A stretch of DNA of 64,000 nucleotides, taken from contig NW_005434641.1 in NCBI RefSeq assembly GCF_000315625.1, positions 167,517-231,516 on the forward strand, written 5' to 3'. Positions 56,284 through 64,000 of this stretch are shown piece after piece. Made by a program: the position numbers and the translations under genes. This stretch comes from Guillardia theta CCMP2712. Taxonomy: Eukaryota; Cryptophyceae; Pyrenomonadales; Geminigeraceae. Numbering within the stretch: the stretch's first letter is position 1; every line of letters starts with the position of its first letter. The notes below the pieces were generated by a model. It made no database searches. It saw only the letters and a program-made list of their open reading frames with translations, and was not told the origin of the DNA.

Positions 56284-59200
56284 TCACCGAGCAAGCTTGG
56301 TTGTCCCACATCTCCAGGCTCGCTCCAGTGCACTGACAGCAAGAATCACCCAATGGTAGTAGGAGGAGGAGCAGGTCAAGGAAACAAAGGGAGAGGGGTA
56401 GATCACATGCATAGAGGAGAAAACTCCGTCACGAATGTCAGTAAAGCTGCAGTTGGTGATGATCGCTTTCGAATCTAGCAAGCAATCAGTGAAGGATGGA
56501 AGTTTGTCGCTCCTCACCGTCTGAGAGGAAGACCCCTCTCTCCATACTGCTCACATTTGTCTTGTCCATTGTAACTGCCGCCTGTTGCAGCAGAGATAGA
56601 CCCGTTCCTGCCGATAGCATAAAGTTCAATCTTCTTTCCTGCCTCCCGCTCCCTCACTCCTCCTCCTCCTCCTCTGCCTCGTGCTGCTCCCTCCTCTCTC
56701 TCCAGCTCGTTTTGTCTCGCCTGACTCTGCCCTCTCATTGCCAGCATCCTTTCCAACCCGCCATCCCTCCCCTCTGCATCACCCTCTACCCCCTTTCCCT
56801 TCCTACCTCGGCTCTCGCTGCTTTTGTTCTCTGCCTCCACTCCTCCCTCACGGCCACTCACCGTAGCCGTAGAAGATGCTGCCATGGATGTCCTTCCTGG
56901 CATGCCGCAGTTCGCACATCCTGAACGTCGCGTTGGATTGCTCAAGCATGGCGACACAGTCTGCCCCCTATGGTCAGTCCTTGCCATCCCCGTTCCCTCC
57001 TCTTCTCCCTCCTGTTTTCTCTGCTCTGCTCTACTTCGCCCCTCGTCTCTACCCCTATCTCTGCTCTTCCTCCTCTCCGTCCTCCACCTGTAGCAGTTTC
57101 ATGCTCGTCGACCCCTCCGACCATCGTGTTGGAGCAGGACATGACCCCTTCTGCCCGCAGGACAAGCGCACATCCTCCAGAGCAGACCACCTTGCACCGC
57201 TGCAAGCAAGTGAGACAAAGAAAATGACGGAATTAAAGGAGGCGGGGGCAAGGAGGGAGGAGAGGGGGGGAAGAAGGAGGGAGAAAGCGAGGTAGAAGGG
57301 AGCGAAAGCGAGGTAGAAGGGAGCGCGAGGGGAAGATTCAAAAGGAAGAGGAAGGGGAATGACCAAGAAGAGGGAAGGAGAATGGAGGAGAGAGAGAGGG
57401 GGGATCTAACATCCATATTCCAGGGCCCGGCCAGGAAAACCATCGTTGATTCTTGCAAATTGTCGGCGCTCCTCTTGAGATTGCACTTCATAAACAGCCC
57501 TGGGGAGAGACGAGGAGAACAACATCAGAAGAGGGAGAAATCAAGAAAGGAAAGGAACAGACAAAGAGAAGAGAAGGGAAAACAAGGAGACACGAGGGGC
57601 AGCAGCACAAGGAGAGGAAGATGAAACGATGGAAAGGGGGAGGTAGAGGACCCGTTACTCGAGCTCCCATGATCCATCGTCCAATCACAAAGTCTGCCGT
57701 TGGAATGAGACAAGGGTATCAGAGAACAACTCCTCCTCACCTGTCTCATCCTGCTTGCTGCTCACAAGCACTCGTCGAGTAGCGTCCGCCGCCTCCACCT
57801 CATCCTCCCTGGCCAACTTCATTCGTTCCAATTCACCCACGGCTCCCAAGCCGATCACGCCGGTCACTTCGTGCTCGCCCTCTGAGGGCATTGGGAGTCA
57901 GAACGGGAGGGAGAGGGAGGGAGGCAGGGAGGGACAGCGGTGTGAAGCAGGGAGGAGGAGTGAAGTGTGCGGTAGAGAGACACCGAAGAGAGGACGAGGA
58001 GAGGAAGAACAACTTGGAGGGTGTTGACCAAGGGAAGGAGGGCGGAAAGGGGGAGATTATGTCATAGACAGTGAGGAGGGAGGGTACGATGAAACCTTCA
58101 AGAATGACCTCCCCGCCGTCTTCCACCAGCTGGAGGGCGGCGTTGAGCGATGCAGTCTGCATGCAGTCAGAGACAAGTGCGGGGTTCTTATTCGCTCCGC
58201 ACTTCACTGGGGAAGGAAATCTGATTGTAGTGCTTGGCAATCGGCAGTCGATAAGCTGAAGAAGTTGTCATAATCGTAGGAGTTTGAGTAGAAGGGGAGG
58301 AATGGAGGTTAAACGAGACAGAAGAAGACAGTGAGGAGAGGATGGAGAAGGAGAGGAGATGTTCGAGCAGGAGGCGGTTGAAGAGGAGCGGAGATGAGAA
58401 GTCAGGAGATGAGGACGGGGAGGATGGGAAAGACCATCTTTCACGAAGAGATGAGGATGAAGATTTTCATCAGACACGAGGATTTGTCCCAGCTGAGTAA
58501 TCAATCAAAACTCTTCACCCCCCTCCTCTCCTCCCCTCACATCGTTGTAATCAGCCTGAAACGTGGCGAGCTCGTCGGAGTGCTGCGGAGTGCCATGAGC
58601 AACGTACAAGGGCCGCTCGTCCCCTTCCCTCACCTTGAAAACCTGGCTCAGGTAGTAGGACTGATTGACTTTCTTGCCCTGAGCATTCACTTCGAGCAGG
58701 AGCTCGTCGATGAAATACTGACACGAGTGAATCAGGTTCCTCCTCCCTCCCTCATCCTCCTCACCTGCAGCTTGTGGGACTTCAACTCGTACGTCTCATC
58801 AAGACTCTTGACGTAGTCCGTGCTGGGGATGAACTTCTTGATAGGAAGAACTGCCAATTATCTCAGCACCCTCAACTCACCATGTCAGCTCTCACCAACA
58901 CCGGTTTCTTCTTCACTTTCGCCTCTATTCGTTGCTTTCGTCTCATTGAAATCTGGGGAGAAATTACAACCAAAACAATGAAGCCAAGGATCGCAGACTT
59001 GAAAGGCTGGTCTCAGTGCCGGTGGCAACGCCCTCTGCTGCTGCTGCCTCTGCTGCTGCTGCCTCTGCTGCTGCTGCCTCTGCTGCAGGTCCGGCTGCAG
59101 CTGATCCTGAAGCTGGAGCAGGAGTTTCAGCAGCTTGAGCGCTTGGCTTATCATCCTCCACTTTCGCTGCAGGCATCCTTCCTGATGAGGTCTTTCCTTC

Positions 59201-59806
59201 CAACTTTGTTTCAGAGATTTTTCTAGTGATTTGCTGCATGTCGGAGTCATCAGAGTCGCTATCATACTTCTTTGCATCCTTCGCTGCTGCCTTAGCGCCC
59301 AGTCTATCGGCCCGTCCCTTCATCCCCATTATTTGTTTGCCTTCGTCTTTCTTCGTGCTCGACGGTTCCTGCTGTGCCTGTGCCTTTGCTCGAGCTGCTC
59401 GAGCTGCTCGAACGGCCTGCAGAGGATCGAGATCGGCCGGGTTCGTTGCGTCCTCACCCCCCCCCCGGATCCGCAAGGTGGACGTAGGAGCCAGCTCGAC
59501 GGACCCGCCACTCGACATTTCGGCTCTGAAACTTCTCAGGCACATTCTCAGGGGCGGGTGGGAAGAGGCGCTCACGGAAACAGGCATGAGATCGGCGGCA
59601 GACAAAAAGATGACCAAGACGACGAGGGCGGGAGACGCTAGGGAAGCGAAGGAAGAGGAAGGGCTAAGACGGGAAGAGCCTTGCCATCGGCATGCTCTTC
59701 TACCCTTGAAATCTTTAGATTCAATACGTGGATCCTTCCTTGACCCCTCTCCTCCTCCTCCTCCTCCTCCTCCTCCCGCCATTGCCCGGCCAAAAACGCG
59801 TGCCAT
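56284..59806 (-). CDS. Long multi-exon unknown protein with N-terminal hydrophobic anchor
   Basis: The first exon (Met 59806 or 59782) has a poly-Gly stretch, a hydrophobic segment (SPALVVLVIFLSAADLMPV), then Ala/Lys-rich disordered sequence with DSDSDDSD and (AAAAE)n repeats at about 59030-59080. Later exons read SMRRKQRIEAKVKKKPVL, VLPIKKFIPSTDYVKSLDET (about 58850), YFIDELLLEVNAQGKKVNQS (about 58710), GTPQHSDELATFQADYN and LVSDENLHPHLFVKDGL (about 58490). These continue with CGANKNPALVSDCMQTASLN (about 58190), VTGVIGLGAVGELERMKLAR (about 57860), LKRSADNLQESTMVFLAGPW (about 57480) and FRMCELRHAREGIHGSIFYG (about 56920). No family is recognised. It could be two genes; the 3' end is approximate. 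Confidence 0.5.
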
Positions 59807-59932
59807 GCAAAGCGGCCACCTTCGGATACGCGGGGTAAAATCGCGGATACTCCCGGATACTCTCTGAGGGGTTCCTTGGTTGTTCCTGGGCGGGCTCTGT
59901 TCCACTTGGGTCTGAGGGGAGATGAGGTCCAC

Positions 59933-60397
59933 TTTGAAATCCCCGAAGAGCCATCCTATCAGGGCGATCGATCCAACTGACAGTTTTTAGTTAAATATTT
60001 CTACTCAAAATGTGTAGGGGTGGGGGGTAGTCCAATAGGCAATATGATGTAGTGTGCCTAATTTGATATGTCCAGAACTAGGAAATGTGTTGGGTAGGAG
60101 GATGTAGGTATGTTATATGCTGAACGATGCTGGGTACGACGAGGAACATGTTCTGACCGCACAGGATCTTCTTTCTATTTCTATATTTTTCAACAGAATA
60201 GTGTAAATATTCAAAACCTCTTCATATTTCAAGATTGAAGTTTTCTTTTGATCAGATGAAATTCAAAATCAACATGACTCCAGAACCCCGGTGATAAAAT
60301 TCGATGTCAATTTATCACCCCTACTTTGTAGGCTGAAGAATTGGCATAGGACGGGTACTCTCGGTTCTCACTCGGCATTCTCTCAACAGGCAGCACC
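59933..60397. other. AT-rich intergenic promoter region
   Basis: About 460 bases of AT-rich noncoding sequence between the divergently transcribed anchor-protein gene (-) and the single-TM gene (+). It probably holds both promoters. No clear TATA or initiator could be assigned. Confidence 0.4.
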
Positions 60398-61885
60398 ATG
60401 ATGGCCGAGCGTCGATGGCAGGCAGCTGCGGCAGCGAGTGGCATCGCAGGTATGGCGATAGAGTGTATCACGTGCTTAAGATTATCAGCCCTTGCGTCAA
60501 AATGCTTGTCTGGTTGCACCCTTGAATGCCTCTCGGTCCTTGAACTTTTCTTGCTCATTGCTGCTTCTGCCTTGTGATTTTGGAACATCTCTTCCACTTA
60601 CGTGTTCGGGAGACGAATGGTGTATGATGATGGTTGTTGGTTTTGATGAGACCTCCACCTGTCTTAGACGCCTGTCTGTGCATGTGGATGTTGTAAGCCG
60701 CTCCCTAACTTGCTCATTCCAGCTGTGCTGGTGCTGATAGCTGTCGCCTATACTACAAGGCACACCACCAGTGCTCTCCTGTCTCGCAACAGCATCCTGG
60801 AGCGAGCTGAAGAGCGTGTTGTCCGAGACAAGGCACGAGTCGCAAGGGACATGAACACTCTACAGCGCATCATGCAGCAGAAGCACATGCCCAGATACAG
60901 GCAGGCGCAGCTTAGAGCGGCCGCCTTCTCCAACAGGTTCCCGCAGCTCTCCGGCCGCGGCGGGCTCGCCCTGGAACACCCTGACATGGAGTTCACCCGC
61001 ACGCCCCGAGTACAGCGGCGTGAAGGAGAGCCTCCCTTCCGCTATGGCCCCAACAAGAGGTGAGCTATAGTCCAGCTGACGAGTCTGTTAAGACCCGGTG
61101 TCTCGTCTGTTGTGCCGCTCCCCTGTGCCGGGTGTTGGCTCGAAGATGCCGTTGACGAACTTGCAGGTACTGCCCTGGTGGCAACTGCGAAAACTTGGAC
61201 AATGCGAATGTTGTCAGCGACCGCTGGCCGACTGACATCTACAGCTCTGTCCCTTGGATGGGCTTCGACCCGGTAGGAGAACCCTCCCTTGGCTGGTCCG
61301 GTGATTTGTTCATGCGTTGTGCTGCAGGATGCCAGCCCGGAGAGGAATCGCGCGATCAACCAGAGGGAAGGCGAGTTCGCCAAGGAGCTCAGACCTGACA
61401 CTTATCATCCTCCTGTGGAGTGGGGAATCGGAGGTCTTGAGGGCAAGGGGACTGTGTACAAGGAGGACAGGGGATATGAGAACATGAAGAAGGCAGGAAT
61501 CAGCTATGATGAGTGGCCAGCAGACATCTATAGAGGATTTCCCTACCCGGGCTGGGACAGGACGCAGTTCGATCATGAGTCAAGGCAGCCCCGCATGCCC
61601 CACCGCGATCCTCTCAAGGTGGCCGAGGAGACTCAGCAGTCCAACGCTCCTCTGCAGAATGCGGGCGTCAAGGTCAACAGACTGCCCACTGACACTACCG
61701 ATCGCGTCTACAACCAGGTGGATGGCATGCTCGATCAGCTAGTTCCTGTTGAGGACACCCCGAGATGGCGCGAGAAGGGCATTGCGTCGCAGGAGAAACC
61801 CTCGCATTTCCTCCTCAACGATGACACGGACTTGACGGCTCCTCAACCCAAACCTGATCATGATCTTGGGTTTGAAGTAGCATGA
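60398..61885 (+). CDS. Single-pass membrane protein of unknown function, four exons
   Basis: The exons 60398-60449, 60723-61059, 61167-61272 and 61328-61885 join in frame to 350 residues. The N-terminus MMAERRWQAAAAASGIA leads straight into a hydrophobic helix (AVLVLIAVAYTTRHTTSALL), a signal anchor. The rest is hydrophilic: a basic helix (ERVVRDKARVARDMNTLQRI), then a region with three related blocks. These are DRWPTDIYSSVPWMGFD, DEWPADIYRGFPYPGWD and VNRLPTDTTDRVYNQVDG, that is, a W/LPxDxY...P-x-x-G/D repeat. All three introns are GT-AG with phases 1, 2 and 0. I do not recognise the family. The repeats may be short protein-interaction motifs. Confidence 0.75.
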
Positions 61886-62042
61886 GCATGGATGGGTGAC
61901 CGGCCAAACGTTCACTTTTGGCATCATGTTGTTCTTTTATCAACATTTCAATCTTTCGAACCTTCGATAGTCGTTTTCTGCTTTTTAGTGCACAGTTTCA
62001 CAGTACAAACAATACAAAGGATGTCTTCTGGACCGCTCTCTA

Positions 62043-63463
62043 TCAATTTCGCTCCTCCAACACCGGAGCCTTTGCACTGACACTAACAGCATCGCCGACT
62101 ACGTTCAACCACGAGTCTATGAGGGAATCGCTTCCGTACCACGTCGATCGGATTTCATACTCGGGCATTCGAGGAGAGCTGATCGAGTGATAGCATTTCA
62201 AGTCCACCTGCGTCGAACCCTGCCAAGACGATCACTCGCATTTCCCACCACCTTCCTCCCCATCTCTCCATCCCACCTCCAGGTGTGAACTCTGCAGGGG
62301 CACAACTCCATCCCCTAGCACAGACCCTTCTCCGCACACAAGGCGGTAAGATTCATAGGCCGATCTCCCCTGCGCCAGTAAGTATTAAGTTGGTGCAGCG
62401 ATTGATCAGCGATCATGACGATGGTGGCTCACCAAACTCCCTCTGGCTCCTTCCTTGTCCCCCGGGATAAGGTCGCTTCCTACCGTCACGTATGGAACTC
62501 TCGGGGCCAAAAAGGCGCCGGGCAGGTTCTCATGCGTCCATGTCAAGGCTGTCATGATGGTGAGGTCGAGCAAGGGGGGAGGGGGAGGAGCGTCAGACCT
62601 CCTCGGGTCATGTCCATAATGTCCTTCGCGTTGCTGGAGGGTGGAGAGTGCGGGGTTCCAAGAGAAACGAAACTAAGGAAGAAGAATCAAAACCTGGAGT
62701 GAACAGCACGGGACGACAAAACCAGCTGATCATGTCTACTATCCTCGTCTTCGTATCCTCATCCCTCCACGTTCCATCTCCGAGAACTGCTCTCCCAAGC
62801 CATCCTCCTGCTCAAAGTTTTGACCAAGGCAATAAGACAGTTGTTGGCTCACCAGCGCTATGGCCGATGACTACCACTGGAGTCTTGTTTGAAGCCTCGT
62901 AGGCGCGACTGATTTCTCTTCTCGCCATGTTCACATACCAACCATAGCCGGGCTCGTAGGGAGAGCTCTTGCCGAGCCAGAAGGACAGGGTGAAGATCCC
63001 CCACAAGACGTTCAGCCACTGGGCTCGCTTCAGAGGCATCACTTGCACTTGGTGCCCTCGCTTCTCCAGGGCGCACGTGATGCTCTGCTCGAACCCGCAC
63101 CCGAAAGGATCGATGTAGTCTTCTTGCGCATTGCCGAACCCTGGCAGGATGACGACTCGATGAGAGGGCCTGCGGGGTGTGACTGAATGTGAGATCAGAC
63201 GCGTGAGACGTACATGCACGCTCGGAGAGAGCTTGACGGAGAGCAACTCCTGGTGCCCGACACAGCAGGTCGTTGACAGACTCCGCGTCGCAGATCATGA
63301 GCGGTGCGAAGTGCAGAAGAGATTCTGGGAAACAAGGAGTAAGGGGAGAAAGTATAGAGTCAGCAACAACGTACCTCGATGACTGGAAGCACAGCGCGAT
63401 CGGAGCTTCGAAGGCCAAGATTGCTATCACAGTCAACGATCTATGGTAATCGGACGCCTTCAT
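62043..63463 (-). CDS. Plastid-type alpha/beta hydrolase (GPI-inositol-deacylase/PGAP1-like esterase family)
   Basis: The ATG at 63463 starts MKASDYHRSLTVIAILAFEA, a signal peptide, with the mature part starting FQSSR. The Phe again suggests plastid import across several membranes. Next come SLLHFAPLMICDAESVNDLL, SHRVVILPGFGNAQEDYIDP (about 63160) and the nucleophile motif VVVIGHSAG (about 62860), with Ser in GHSAG. Later exons read TWTHENLPGAFLAPRVPYVT (about 62570), YESYRLVCGEGSVLGDGVVP and QSSHLE (about 62330, carrying the acid residue), and STQVDLKCYHSISSPRMPEY with the catalytic His in CYHS. The protein ends LEERN, TGA 62045-62043. The order PGF-GHSAG-WGDGVVP-like-H fits plant chloroplast hydrolases of this family. 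The substrate is unknown; a lipid ester is plausible. Confidence 0.8.
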
Positions 63464-63553
63464 GTTGTTCTCACTGACATCAAATGTGCGTCAGACTTGA
63501 CCATGAACGCAAGGAGAGTTGTGAAGACAGACGCTGTTCTCTCATCTACCATC

Positions 63554-63861
<308 letters not shown>

Positions 63862-64000
63862 ACTCATCAGTCCCCTTGTATCCCTGGTCACACTACCACC
63901 GAGTAATACACACTTTCAGTTTAAGCAGGGGGTATTGAATACCGGTACTATTTAGGTAAATAGTTAGGAATAATGTATGGTAGGGTTATCACTGGTAGAT
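63862..64000. other. AT-richer end of window
   Basis: About 140 bases with no feature recognised; the sequence continues beyond the window. Confidence 0.3.

Overview
Eukaryotic nuclear DNA, most likely from a cryptophyte alga close to Guillardia theta. The evidence: spliceosomal genes with mostly short (about 40-120 nt) GT-AG introns on both strands; two proteins whose N-termini look like a signal peptide followed by a Phe-led transit peptide, as used for complex plastids; and a phytochrome fused to a eukaryotic Ser/Thr kinase, an architecture known from cryptophytes. A 100-base run of N (17060-17159) marks an assembly gap. Exons were inferred by eye from splice sites, reading frame and family conservation. 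Boundaries given as exact were checked for phase; the rest are approximate.

Layout. 0.4-5.9 kb: LETM1 mitochondrial protein (+) and proteasome subunit alpha-7 (-), facing each other. 5.9-7.4 kb: GC-rich gene-free block. 7.4-12.9 kb: a receptor-like LRR-ROC-COR-TIR protein, preceded by a tandem array in which thirteen copies of a ~80-115 bp unit each carry exactly three bases between a 3' splice site and a 5' splice site. 14.0-17.6 kb: a reverse-transcriptase remnant, a kinase-RING/IBR fusion and the gap. 18-20.1 kb: OTUD5-type deubiquitinase. 20.2-24.4 kb: unknown helical protein (-). 24.8-26.1 kb: collagen-like protein. 26.5-29.5 kb: a weak hypothetical gene, a GC-rich block and a purine-rich tract. 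29.6-32.6 kb: PhyH-type dioxygenase and a multi-pass membrane protein. 34.2-36.4 kb: an acidic/coiled protein. 36.4-51.9 kb: GC-rich and G/C-skewed blocks, a plastid DnaJ, the phytochrome-PAS-kinase-RING gene (40.4-48.2 kb) and a small B12D/NDUFA4-like gene. A ~200 bp repeat lies in inverted orientation on either side of the phytochrome. 52-64 kb: SDR, coiled-coil protein, ankyrin protein, long unknown secreted/anchored protein, single-TM protein, plastid alpha/beta hydrolase and a hexanucleotide satellite.

Themes. Several genes are signalling proteins built by domain fusion (TIR-Roco, kinase-RBR, phytochrome-kinase-RING), with ubiquitin machinery recurring (proteasome alpha-7, OTU protease, two RING-type proteins). 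Nothing suggests operons. The most unusual structure is the 3-nt microexon-like array in front of the Roco/TIR gene.
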